A stretch of DNA of 55,492 bases from CAZJDM01 sp964544765 (GTDB lineage: Bacteria > Bdellovibrionota_B > Oligoflexia > CAYFLR01). Positions 26,688 through 36,181 of the stretch are shown here, piece after piece (positions within the stretch are counted from its first letter, which is position 1; each line of letters starts with the position of its first letter). The DNA lies in assembly GCA_964544765.1 (NCBI GenBank), contig CAZJDM010000006.1:1-55492 (forward strand). Reading direction: 5' to 3'. The notes under the pieces were generated by a model, which saw only the letters and a list, made by a program, of their open reading frames with translations, had not been told where the DNA came from and made no database searches. The position numbers and the translations under genes are program-made.

Positions 26688-29600
26688 ATGAAAAATAGAT
26701 GGATCATGTTTGCTCTAATTTTACTTATTGTACCTTTAAATAACTCGTGTGGTTGGTTTGGAAGCGATGATGATGACGACGATAGCTCAGACACAACAGA
26801 CCCTTCCGAAACCGACTCCACAACTGGCGGTAGCGGCAGCTCAGCAGCAAGTAAATTTATTCCTTCGAATACTAAAATTAGCATATCTGGCACAATAACA
26901 TTAGAAGTTGATGATATCGTGGTCACTAATACAACAACTAGTGCATCACTTATTTCTTATAGAGCAGATGCCTGTTCATTTGGATCATACGTTGTTAAGG
27001 GCATTGGACATGGAGGAGATATGATTACCTCCGGAACCTATCGTGACTCTAGTTTCACTATCACCAACATACCTCAAAATTATGAAACTATCATTGAATT
27101 CACCTGCTCAGATGGAACTATTCAACGTTGTCTTGCTAAACCAGGAGATACTGGTATTCTCTGCAACAAAATCGCTGATGTTCTTATTGATACTTTAGAG
27201 TTTATTCTCGACAAACCTCTATATAATAGTTCATTTATAAATAAAAACATTAGTAAAATGGGAACCTCCATTGTCGAAATGAACAAACTAGATAAAGATA
27301 CCGTCCACTCATTTAAAACGGCTATCAAAGAATGCGTTTCTCTTGGAAGGGATGAAAAGTATTCTTGCTATCAAACTGCCATCATACAATCCCCCTTCAA
27401 CGCTCCTTTTAATGTTATGAAGGAAATGGCCAGTTCCTGGACCGCCCAAGGGATATTTACTCTTATAACTGATATATTCGGATTTAGAATAGAAATAAAT
27501 GATTCATTATACACCAACCTAGTGGCCCTACTTGATCAAACCTTTGACACTACCTTTATCGATGATACCAAAACCTTAATTGAAAATATCATCCAGGCTC
27601 AACAAAATCAAACCTCTGACTACCCATATAGTATTCGCTGTGCTTTGAACATTAATGGACAAAACTTATATTTTGCTTCCACTTTGGAAGACGGATCAGC
27701 ATCCTGCGATCAAAAACAAGCTAGTGAAATTCTAGAATATTACGATATTTCTATTAGTCATATTACTGAAATACTATCTCAAACCTATGAAGTCAAAGAA
27801 ACCAATTGCTCTCACCCCGACGCCAACAACGGACATTGTTGGATTACCAGACCCAAAATTTTCATTCACTCCAATAATGAGGAAAAAGATCGAAATGACA
27901 TGGAAGGAAACCATAAAGAAAAACATCATATTCCAACTTTCAGTATTATCGAAATCTTGCCAAAAGTTAAAACCGCCATTATAGATTCTGGCATATCAAT
28001 GAATAATGATGAACCAGATATAGATTTTAACGACATGGACGCAGTTGCTGCTCTTAAGGAAGTAATTGATGCTGTAAAAGATTATTTTGTCGGTTCAATT
28101 GTGGTATTTCGTATTTTACATGATTCCGATTTGAAAGATATCAAATTATCATTGGATGATATCCACGGAATCTTTGTTAACAAAGATCTACTTAGAATGC
28201 GAATGGCAGCTTGGGGACCTGCATACCATGGAGCCTGGACCCAAATTCAAATAAACGATGAGATAAGGGAACTATTAGCACCTCCCATCGTAACTTATAA
28301 CTCTACATTAGAAGGATTTCAATTTTATAAACAGTTTTATAACAAAAACAGTTCTCAAACCCAGATAACTCGAAATCAAGTCAATACAATCTTTGATGAC
28401 TCAGAACCCGCTTACGATTATACTTTTCAAATGTTTGAACAGATTCCCAACTCTGAGGATATTAATAACTATATTTTCAATTCTACTCATCATGAAGAAT
28501 GGAATCCTATGGGAACTAAATATCTACATGTAGCCAGGTATATTAACACCGATTCTCCTATCACTTGTAAACTGGTCAACCCATCCAAAACGTTGGGGCT
28601 TAATTTCGATTCAACCATATCATGTGACGTTGACTACACCGATGTAACCTGTACAGAAGGAGATTGTTCCTTTCCAGCTGATTATGAATATCCATATATA
28701 CTTCAGGAGCGTGGTTGGTACAAAGAAGGCCAAGGAAGACTATTCACTTTAATAAGTCGAACAACAGGAAATAAGGTTGGTGATCATCGAGGAGTAATGA
28801 TAAAAGAGTATACCTCTAGTAATCCTGCTGATCAATGCGATATCAATCAGATTAATACTGTCATAGAATATATAGAAGATTATTGGTGTACTGCTGATAA
28901 ACTATGTACTGAACTCATCAGGGCTTTTTGTATGGATATAAGTGATCTAGGTAACACCTCACGCAAACAATTCTATCCTGGAAGTTCTCTGCCAATATCT
29001 ATATTTGATGAATCAACTGGTAAATCACAATCATGGCAAATCCCTCTGGTTGGAGTATACAATGGTCAAAATCATAAAACTGGTGCCTGCTTAGAAGTAC
29101 CTTATGGAACGTTTATTGCGTCATCAAATTATGGTAATAACCTGGCATCTCAAAATATTGACAACGATTCAGGAGAAGTAAATCTGAGTAACGTTATCAG
29201 CCCTGATATTATTGACTGTTCAGAGAATACTCGCAGTGGATATATTAAATACTACCTATATCAATGGCACGATTTTGCCGCTAACGACTCAATGTATGCT
29301 TATTTAGTAAATGCCAGTGATGACTCAATACTAACATATAAGCACGAATTAGAAAGCGATGAAACCAGAGAAGATACTTATGCCCATATAACTTTAGATT
29401 CTATCGAATCATTATTATCAACCGGTTATTCAGTAGCCAGTGATGTTGCAACCCAAATACACGGAATGAAATTTGTTAATCCCCAACACAGTTCCACATT
29501 CGATCCTTATTGTGACGATATTAACGATAACGATTTTTGTGAATCATCTGAGCTAACTATTTCTGAACTACCCTATTGTCCCAACTGTGAAACATTGACC

Positions 29601-30200
29601 ACACAAGCAGAGACTTTCCTTTCCCAATTTGGGGGAAAAGCTGGAAGTGAGCTGGTTGGTGTGCAAAGTTGGTTGGATACAAATGAATTTTACCATATTG
29701 ATTTTAGACGTATCATAACTTGTCAATTTAACTTTTTAGATGAAACCCAACCCAGAGCACCTATCTGGATCGACTGGGGCAACTGGGAAGACAGTACTCA
29801 CGAAGGATGTCCAGCCAGCGCTGACGCCGCGTATTCGACCGATAGTCTGGGATCCATTAGCTTTATGGATATCAATCCCATGAAAAACGCTTTTACTATT
29901 GATAAGCCGGAGTCATTAATCAAACTTTTTAACTATGTAACTAAATATATTGGACAAGGGAAAACACTTAGCAGTGATCAAGAAGTATTTTCTCTAGATG
30001 AGGCTATGGCTTTATTGACCCTACGCTTTTATCTACCTCCTAATGAAGTAGTTGTCCATGATCTGGATGGAAAGGAAGTCAAACAATCTCATGTTGGATT
30101 TTCTCCAGTGCCTAATCTTAGCTCACCTAATGAGGCCTTTTCTACCATTTTAAAAGGGATTTTATATAAAGCTGGTAAGATCAGTATCGATGATCTGTGA
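26688..30200 (+). CDS. Very large lipoprotein of unknown function
   Basis: A 1170-residue lipoprotein. The ATG at 26688 is preceded by AAGGAG at 6 bases and gives a compact signal peptide ending PLNNSC (Cys21), a loose lipobox. The mature N-terminus is a run of Asp then Ser/Thr/Gly, a flexible tether. Many scattered cysteines (for example YWCTADKLCTELIRAFC and YCPNCE) suggest disulphides, fitting export. The middle has a helix-rich stretch and the C-terminal part has several DxDxD-like acidic loops. I recognise no enzyme or adhesin domain. It stands alone, divergent from a kinase and convergent with the NamZ-type gene. Confidence 0.75.
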   Translation: MKNRWIMFALILLIVPLNNSCGWFGSDDDDDDSSDTTDPSETDSTTGGSGSSAASKFIPSNTKISISGTITLEVDDIVVTNTTTSASLISYRADACSFGSYVVKGIGHGGDMITSGTYRDSSFTITNIPQNYETIIEFTCSDGTIQRCLAKPGDTGILCNKIADVLIDTLEFILDKPLYNSSFINKNISKMGTSIVEMNKLDKDTVHSFKTAIKECVSLGRDEKYSCYQTAIIQSPFNAPFNVMKEMASSWTAQGIFTLITDIFGFRIEINDSLYTNLVALLDQTFDTTFIDDTKTLIENIIQAQQNQTSDYPYSIRCALNINGQNLYFASTLEDGSASCDQKQASEILEYYDISISHITEILSQTYEVKETNCSHPDANNGHCWITRPKIFIHSNNEEKDRNDMEGNHKEKHHIPTFSIIEILPKVKTAIIDSGISMNNDEPDIDFNDMDAVAALKEVIDAVKDYFVGSIVVFRILHDSDLKDIKLSLDDIHGIFVNKDLLRMRMAAWGPAYHGAWTQIQINDEIRELLAPPIVTYNSTLEGFQFYKQFYNKNSSQTQITRNQVNTIFDDSEPAYDYTFQMFEQIPNSEDINNYIFNSTHHEEWNPMGTKYLHVARYINTDSPITCKLVNPSKTLGLNFDSTISCDVDYTDVTCTEGDCSFPADYEYPYILQERGWYKEGQGRLFTLISRTTGNKVGDHRGVMIKEYTSSNPADQCDINQINTVIEYIEDYWCTADKLCTELIRAFCMDISDLGNTSRKQFYPGSSLPISIFDESTGKSQSWQIPLVGVYNGQNHKTGACLEVPYGTFIASSNYGNNLASQNIDNDSGEVNLSNVISPDIIDCSENTRSGYIKYYLYQWHDFAANDSMYAYLVNASDDSILTYKHELESDETREDTYAHITLDSIESLLSTGYSVASDVATQIHGMKFVNPQHSSTFDPYCDDINDNDFCESSELTISELPYCPNCETLTTQAETFLSQFGGKAGSELVGVQSWLDTNEFYHIDFRRIITCQFNFLDETQPRAPIWIDWGNWEDSTHEGCPASADAAYSTDSLGSISFMDINPMKNAFTIDKPESLIKLFNYVTKYIGQGKTLSSDQEVFSLDEAMALLTLRFYLPPNEVVVHDLDGKEVKQSHVGFSPVPNLSSPNEAFSTILKGILYKAGKISIDDL

Positions 30201-30217
30201 GTGATAGAGCTAGGTAG

Positions 30218-31381
30218 CTAATATAAATAAAAAGATGAGGATAATTTACTAAATTTGACTATATTATCTTGCCAATTTTCCACTAAACTGGAGACAGGTT
30301 CACCACCTTCGATAGCGTGCCTTACATCGGCATCCCCTAGTATTAAATCCATCGGTAATTTTTGATATTCATATTCGTAAGGAGGATCCTTATAGGCAAA
30401 CGCATCCTGGTATTCATGAAAAATAGAACTAAATAAGCTAAGTGACATTCGATAAGGTTCATATTTATCACGATCTAAAATATGAAGTTGAAATCCGCCC
30501 ACTCTAACCCCTGCAAACTTATTACTTGTTGGTTCAAAATATATTGGCCTTAAATACGTTCCAGCCATATCATCCTGATTAATTTTTTTTAGTAGCTTAA
30601 AGGGATTGATGTATGAGGCTCCAAACAAAGAAAAAGGGAGGGTTGTGCCTCTACCCTCTGATAAGTTGGTTCCTTCCCATATAACTTGTCCAGGAAATAC
30701 ATAAGCCGCATCTGCTGTTGGCATATTGGGAGAAGGCATTATCCAGGTCTGACCAGTGTCCTCAAAATACATTTGGCGCTGCCAACCAGTCATGGGGATT
30801 ACTTTTAATTTGGCACCGATCCCAAAATGTTCATTAAATAACAGCGCAATCTCACCTACCGTTAAACCATGACGCATAGGTATAGGAAACATACCCACAA
30901 AGGAGCTATACTCCGACTTCAGCAGATTGCCCTCTACTCTATTTCCCCCTAAAGGATTGGGGCGATCTAACACGACTACCGGAATATTTCTTTTTTTACA
31001 GGCTTCCAAACATCCGGCAATAGTATAAATAAAAGTATATACACGAGTTCCCACATCAGGGAGGTCAATCACCAAGGCTTCAATTCCCTCAAACATTTTA
31101 TCAGTAGGCACTCGGGTTTTACTATATAAACTATAGACCGGTATCTCTAATAATGGTTCGAACTCATGATCAGATTCTACCATATTGTCTTGTTTATCGC
31201 TAAAATAGCCATGTTGAGGAGTAAATAGACACTTCAATTTCCCCGGATATTTGGCGTCAAGTAAATATGCGGTGTGCTTAAAAAAACTGTCAACCGACGC
31301 TTGATTTACCAAGACAGCAAAAGATTTATCCTTAAGAATACTATCATTTGCTTGTATATTATCTATTCCTAGTCGAATCAC
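30218..31381 (-). CDS. namZ: DUF1343 exo-N-acetylmuramidase (NamZ-type, GH171)
   Basis: A 387-residue member of the DUF1343 family, whose founding member NamZ releases terminal N-acetylmuramic acid from peptidoglycan. The family sequence is obvious throughout: CLFTPQHGYFSDKQ, VIDLPDVGTRVYTFIYT, VVLDRPNPLGG, MRHGLTVGEIALLFNE, MPSPNMPT and LSEGRGTT. No signal peptide is visible, unlike secreted NamZ, so it may act on recycled muropeptides in the cytoplasm. The GTG start has GAGG 6 bases upstream. Its stop lies 17 bases from the stop of the large lipoprotein gene. Confidence 0.85.
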   Translation of the reverse strand: MIRLGIDNIQANDSILKDKSFAVLVNQASVDSFFKHTAYLLDAKYPGKLKCLFTPQHGYFSDKQDNMVESDHEFEPLLEIPVYSLYSKTRVPTDKMFEGIEALVIDLPDVGTRVYTFIYTIAGCLEACKKRNIPVVVLDRPNPLGGNRVEGNLLKSEYSSFVGMFPIPMRHGLTVGEIALLFNEHFGIGAKLKVIPMTGWQRQMYFEDTGQTWIMPSPNMPTADAAYVFPGQVIWEGTNLSEGRGTTLPFSLFGASYINPFKLLKKINQDDMAGTYLRPIYFEPTSNKFAGVRVGGFQLHILDRDKYEPYRMSLSLFSSIFHEYQDAFAYKDPPYEYEYQKLPMDLILGDADVRHAIEGGEPVSSLVENWQDNIVKFSKLSSSFYLY

Positions 31382-31584
31382 TGCTTTCCTCTTTATTCAA
31401 TTTGAGCTGCTTTGATAGTTGAAAAAATGCAACTTATCTAAGAAAGATATATCTAACAAGTTGATTTTTATTAAACATCATAAATGTATCCTTATCAACC
31501 TGAATTTGACCGCGTTTATGTTCTCATTTTATACTTCCATATACTTCCCATTATTTGTATGGTAGATGAGCGCGATAACATTTT

Positions 31585-32595
31585 ATGAGGAGGCTTAGAA
31601 TAAAAGAAATTGTTTTAAATACTCCGTTTCAAGTCAAATCATGCTTAGATGCCATCGAGAAGGAATCTAAAGACCATGAGATTCTTATCCAGAAGCTTCG
31701 TAAAATACGATTGGGTCATTCTTTTTTTTCCCGATCCTTAAAAAAACTTAACCCTTTTTCCAATGAGTATAAATCCTTAGTTCTAAAAACCTTTCAAGAT
31801 ATAAATCACAATAACTATCAAGTTACTAGTGAGGGTCTTGATCAAGATGATATTCAAAACCGGATCAGGTGGTCCTATCCATATGGATTACCCGCCACCC
31901 CTACTGGTGATGCTATAATTTCGTATGGTTTTTTAATAAAAAAACTCAATCTGATTTCACATCCTAAAATACTTGAAATTGGTTGTGGTGAAGGCAGCCT
32001 GTCTTATCATCTAACTAAAATGGGTTATCATGTGACTAGTTTGGATATTAATAGTAGCTCAACTGCTATCACCAAAGGTCTACTTGATACCATTGGACCT
32101 GTAGAAAACAACTCAAAGGTTCTTAATATTGACTTTAATGAATTCAATACGAATGAAAAATTTAACGCGATTATTTTTTATGGTTCCTTTCATCATTTCA
32201 TTAACCATGAAAAAATTCTAATTAAAGCAATAACTCTTTTAGCTCCTGAAGGAAAAATAGCCTTTGCCCATGAACCCATACTGAATTATCAAAACAACTT
32301 CCTTCCATATCCTTGGGGATTACGTTTAGACGGGGTGAGTTTAAGAGCAATAATTAATTTTGGCTGGATGGAACTAGGCTTTTCTAGAAAGTACTTTTTC
32401 AAACTTTTAACAAAGCACCATTTGGCTTTTACAGAGTATACATGTCAAGAGGACAAATCTTTCAACGTCTTTATTGCTCAACATTTACCTAGCCAACCTG
32501 GATTAAAAATAGAAAGTTATTTTGATTATATAATCCAAGAAATAATCCGAAAACTGAAATGGATTGCCTTTAACCTGCTTAACCTTACTAATTGA
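31585..32595 (+). CDS. Class I SAM-dependent methyltransferase
   Basis: A 336-residue soluble protein. The Rossmann-type motif ILEIGCGEGSLSYHLTKMGY (about 132-151) followed by VTSLDINSSS is the SAM site, and IIFYGSFHHF is the usual post-II motif. The target is unknown. The start is odd: AGGAGG occurs inside the gene at codons 2-3, just after the ATG at 31585, and no binding site precedes the ATG. GATAAC at 31574 would place the transcript start near the ATG, so a leaderless message is possible. It is divergent from namZ with a 203-base gap. Confidence 0.78.
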   Translation: MRRLRIKEIVLNTPFQVKSCLDAIEKESKDHEILIQKLRKIRLGHSFFSRSLKKLNPFSNEYKSLVLKTFQDINHNNYQVTSEGLDQDDIQNRIRWSYPYGLPATPTGDAIISYGFLIKKLNLISHPKILEIGCGEGSLSYHLTKMGYHVTSLDINSSSTAITKGLLDTIGPVENNSKVLNIDFNEFNTNEKFNAIIFYGSFHHFINHEKILIKAITLLAPEGKIAFAHEPILNYQNNFLPYPWGLRLDGVSLRAIINFGWMELGFSRKYFFKLLTKHHLAFTEYTCQEDKSFNVFIAQHLPSQPGLKIESYFDYIIQEIIRKLKWIAFNLLNLTN

Positions 32596-32676
32596 TACTG
32601 GACAATTTTCTCAAATTTATCAAATTAACACGTCAGGTCAGTTTTACTCAACGCTTAAACGAACAATTATTTCATA

Positions 32677-32854
32677 ATGGAACAACACTCTCTTCCTTTA
32701 TTAGACTATATAGACTGGAAGGTAACTGAAGAAAATAATGTTAATGTCTTAAACGATACAAAAGAATTTATTTTCCAAGCTAACCGAAAAAGAAATCAAA
32801 AAAATTGAAAAAATTGTTGAAGAGGCATTCAGTCCTCCAAAGACAGATAGTTAG
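32677..32854 (+). pseudogene. Possible small gene with a frameshift
   Basis: An ATG at 32677 opens a 43-codon frame (MEQHSLPLLDYIDWKV...). The next frame continues to a stop at 32852 with a charged helix-like end (KIEKIVEEAFSPPK). One base removed near the AAAA tract around 32759 would fuse them into a protein of about 58 residues. Evidence is limited: no homologue recognised, and the region (32596-32943) otherwise lacks a gene. Confidence 0.25.
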
Positions 32855-32943
32855 CCATGATGCTGGGAATTAATTATTTAATTGGATTCAGAACATTTAT
32901 AAGATATAATTTTGGACCAGGCAACGGTATTTGGGAGTTACTG

Positions 32944-34299
32944 ATGCTTACAAATTCTTTTCAAGTAATAATTAAGAATATATCTATTAAGAGTGTATTT
33001 ATATTTGTATTGATATTACTAATTATTACAATCTCCTGTAGTAATTATAATAACAATCAAGATCTACCTTCACCAAGCACTAATGAATATCGACTATCAA
33101 ACAAAATCCCTATCATACATCATTTTGAAAGAGAGGCAGATCACACCCGATTATATTTCTTCTTTATTGGAGGTATGAGCCATGAGGAAATACCACAAAA
33201 GGGATTGGAAGAGTTTACACTCCAATATGCTACTAAAGCAGCCTACAAATATCCTGCCAGTGTACTAACTAAAAGTCTATCTTCGCTTGGAGCTGATATA
33301 AAATGTGCAACCGAAATGGATCTCTCTTACTGTCGGCTCAAATGCCCCTCTTCAAACTTTATTAAAGCTTTCATCATCTTTAGACAAATTCTTTTATACC
33401 CTACCTTCCCAAGTAACATGTTGGCCGTACTTAAAACAGATATGTTTAATAATATAAGAGCATCTTCCAAATCAACTTCTCATAAATTAACCAGTAAATT
33501 AAATAAGGCCCTCCTTCAAGGTCATCCTTATTATTCTACGTCACTTTTAAAATATCGTAACATATCAAAAATTAACAGACATCAAGTTAAACAACACTAT
33601 AAACGATTAATAAATGCTCGACGTATTATCATCTCTTATCAAGGAAATATACCTTACTTCCGAATCTATAGAATCATGGATAGTTCTTTTAAGCACCTAC
33701 CCCGAAGATGGTTCTCATTATTAAAACTCCCCCGTCTACCTACTAAACCACCTTCACAACCTTTTATTGAAATTACTGATCAAGACAACTCTTCATCAAC
33801 TATATTTGCTCAATTTAAAGCTCCCTCTGTCAATACTCCTGATTTCTGGTCACTATTGGTAGCTACTTCCATTTTTAAAGAGCGTTGGTACAATCATTTA
33901 ACCAATATAAACATTCAGAAGTACCAACCAACCATATCATTGTCATACAATCGTTATAATTTCGGATCTTTTCAAATGAATCATGACCAACCTAAAAAAG
34001 GATTACTTCTGATCAAAGATATCTTTCACCAAATCAGTTCTACCTTAGCTACTAAGGAGCAATTCAATCGAGCTGTTACCTTAGCCAAAAAAGAATTTCT
34101 AAATAATATAAATAGTAATAATATGGCTTATTTTTTAAGTAAATGGCAAATACTAACCGGCAACTGGAGAAGCATGTTAAAATATAGGAACCGATTAAAA
34201 AGAGTAACGCCTAAAACTGTACGCACTGCAGCCCATAAATATTTCACCAATTATATGTTTGCCATTTCGACCACCGATGAGGACAGAATTTCACTTTAA
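32944..34299 (+). CDS. M16-like lipoprotein without zinc motif
   Basis: 451 residues from the ATG at 32944, chosen because GGGAG lies 6 bases upstream and it yields a proper lipoprotein signal ending LIITISC (Cys32). The mature part follows the M16 (insulinase/PqqF) pattern: FFFIGGMSHEEIPQKGLEEF, a SLGADIKCATEMDLS segment, HPYYSTS and later VKQHYKRLINARRIIISYQGN. The catalytic HxxEH is replaced by ordinary residues (LQYATKA), so it cannot be a canonical protease. Inactive M16 subunits usually pair with active ones, but none lies here. An independent surface or periplasmic role is inference. Confidence 0.68.
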   Translation: MLTNSFQVIIKNISIKSVFIFVLILLIITISCSNYNNNQDLPSPSTNEYRLSNKIPIIHHFEREADHTRLYFFFIGGMSHEEIPQKGLEEFTLQYATKAAYKYPASVLTKSLSSLGADIKCATEMDLSYCRLKCPSSNFIKAFIIFRQILLYPTFPSNMLAVLKTDMFNNIRASSKSTSHKLTSKLNKALLQGHPYYSTSLLKYRNISKINRHQVKQHYKRLINARRIIISYQGNIPYFRIYRIMDSSFKHLPRRWFSLLKLPRLPTKPPSQPFIEITDQDNSSSTIFAQFKAPSVNTPDFWSLLVATSIFKERWYNHLTNINIQKYQPTISLSYNRYNFGSFQMNHDQPKKGLLLIKDIFHQISSTLATKEQFNRAVTLAKKEFLNNINSNNMAYFLSKWQILTGNWRSMLKYRNRLKRVTPKTVRTAAHKYFTNYMFAISTTDEDRISL

Positions 34300-34451
34300 T
34301 TATACAGCCACGATTGTAAGTGTCAGGCAGTGTAATAAAAACCAACTTGCACATTACGTTGAATAATGATATTTATACCCCAAGTAAATGTATTTATTTA
34401 CTATTTTTTCAATATTTTCACCTTTTACATTCTTAATTAGGCAACTAAGGC

Positions 34452-35462
34452 ATGAATAATAATAACAAATCCAAACAAATAAAAAAACCACCTATATTAT
34501 TTGATAAAACCCAGGAAATAATTAAAAAAATTGAAGAAAATATCAAAGGTGAATTACTGGTTTATTGGAGCTCTGAAAACGGAGCTATTAGTGATAATGA
34601 TATCATTGCTTTATATGACATATTTGAAAAAAAAGGTCGCTCAGAAAAAATCAATATTTTCATAAAATCAGATGGTGGAGATGTCGAAACCGCTTTAAGA
34701 ATTACTAATCTAATTCGTGAATATTTTCCACATGTTAAAGTTTTTGTTCCTTTACAATGTGCCTCAGCGGCAACAATGATTGCTTTAGGCGCTGATGAGA
34801 TTCATATGGGATCTTTGTCTTATCTGACTCCAATAGATTCAAGTCTAACTCATGAACTTTCACCTTTGGATCGTGATAACTCCCAAGTAAGCGTCAACCA
34901 AGATGAATTACTAAGGATCGTTAAATTATGGGAAAAAAAATCAAAGGAACATCATGGAAATCCATACAGCGATATTTTCAAATATATTCATCCTCTCGTA
35001 TTGGGAGCGATTGATAGATCAAGTTCACTATCCACCAGAGTCTGCAAGGAAATATTATCATATCATTTAGAATCAGAAGAAGAAGCCGAATATATAAGTA
35101 AAGTATTTAATTCTGACTACCCTTCTCATAGTTACCCCATAACAGCCAAAGAAGCTGCCAACATAGGATTGAAAGTTAAAAAACTGGATCCTATTATAAG
35201 TACTTTATTTTTAAAATTAAACGAAATCTACTCTGAAATGGCGGGACGGGCATTGACAGATTTTGATGAATATAATCAACACGATAATGAGATAACCAGC
35301 ATTATAGAAGGAAAGGATATTCAAATATACTATCAAAATGATAAAGATTTATACTATATCAAGGATGAAAGACGTTGGCAGACACTAAACGAGAATAGTT
35401 CTTGGAGAAAAATAGAGCTAATAAACAACCAAAAGAAATACTCTACCCTCCATATTCGGTAG
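34452..35462 (+). CDS. SDH-type ClpP/SppA-fold serine protease
   Basis: A 336-residue soluble protein of the SDH proteinase family (PF01972), related to SppA and ClpP. Key features are IKSDGGDVETALRI (residues 71-84, oxyanion glycines), nucleophile Ser105 in LQCASAATMIALGADEIHMG, and SYLTPIDSSL after it. No signal peptide is present, so it is cytoplasmic or membrane associated from inside. The C-terminal 80 residues are rich in Tyr and Asn and have no clear domain. The binding site is poor. Targets unknown. Confidence 0.82.
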   Translation: MNNNNKSKQIKKPPILFDKTQEIIKKIEENIKGELLVYWSSENGAISDNDIIALYDIFEKKGRSEKINIFIKSDGGDVETALRITNLIREYFPHVKVFVPLQCASAATMIALGADEIHMGSLSYLTPIDSSLTHELSPLDRDNSQVSVNQDELLRIVKLWEKKSKEHHGNPYSDIFKYIHPLVLGAIDRSSSLSTRVCKEILSYHLESEEEAEYISKVFNSDYPSHSYPITAKEAANIGLKVKKLDPIISTLFLKLNEIYSEMAGRALTDFDEYNQHDNEITSIIEGKDIQIYYQNDKDLYYIKDERRWQTLNENSSWRKIELINNQKKYSTLHIR

Positions 35463-35548
35463 AATAATTGATGAATAAACTATTAAAAAACAAATAAAAA
35501 ACGATATAAAACAATTATTAACTATAATTATAACAGATAATATTACTT

Positions 35549-36181
35549 ATGAATAAATACGATGGTCTAATATTTGATTTAGATGGTACTCTTTGGAACG
35601 CCAGCCAAGCAAGCGCCAAAGGATGGAACAAAGGGTTTCAGATCCTAGGACAGGATATCTCCATTACCACCCAAGATATTGAAAATGTAGCCGGTAACAC
35701 TTATAAACAATGCCTTGAATTACTATTACCTCCAAAGGTATTAACCATTCCCAACTTAACCGAAACCCTCAATAAATATGAAAAAGAAATGGTCGAAATG
35801 GAAGGAGGGCAATTCTTTCCAGGTGTATTAGAGGGTTTAAATCAACTGTCTTCCCAATATACTCTTTTTATTATTAGTAACTGTCAAGAATGGTACTTAA
35901 ATGTTTTTTGGAAGTACTCTAAGGCCAAACCATATTTTACTGATTGGGATTTTCATGGACGTTCTCAGTTACCTAAGAAGGACATGATCAATAACATGAT
36001 AAAGAAGCATCAATTAAAAAAACCAACTTATATTGGCGATACCATCATCGATGCCCAAGCATCTAAAGCATCCGGTATTGATTTTTTTCATGCTGGTTAT
36101 AGTTTTAATCCAAAACTTATTGAAAGTGTTTTATCGTTTACTTCTTTTACTCAATTAGTTGAATATTTTTCAAATGAATAA
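35549..36181 (+). CDS. HAD-family phosphatase
   Basis: A 210-residue haloacid dehalogenase-type hydrolase close to phosphoglycolate phosphatases. Motif I is LIFDLDGTLW (nucleophile Asp10, acid Asp12), motif II FIISNC, motif III LPKKDMI, motif IV YIGDTIIDAQASKASG. A helical cap lies between motifs I and II. The gene has no ribosome binding site; GATAAT at 35536-35541 would start transcription about at the ATG. It overlaps the following kinase gene by 8 bases. Substrate unknown. Confidence 0.83.
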   Translation: MNKYDGLIFDLDGTLWNASQASAKGWNKGFQILGQDISITTQDIENVAGNTYKQCLELLLPPKVLTIPNLTETLNKYEKEMVEMEGGQFFPGVLEGLNQLSSQYTLFIISNCQEWYLNVFWKYSKAKPYFTDWDFHGRSQLPKKDMINNMIKKHQLKKPTYIGDTIIDAQASKASGIDFFHAGYSFNPKLIESVLSFTSFTQLVEYFSNE

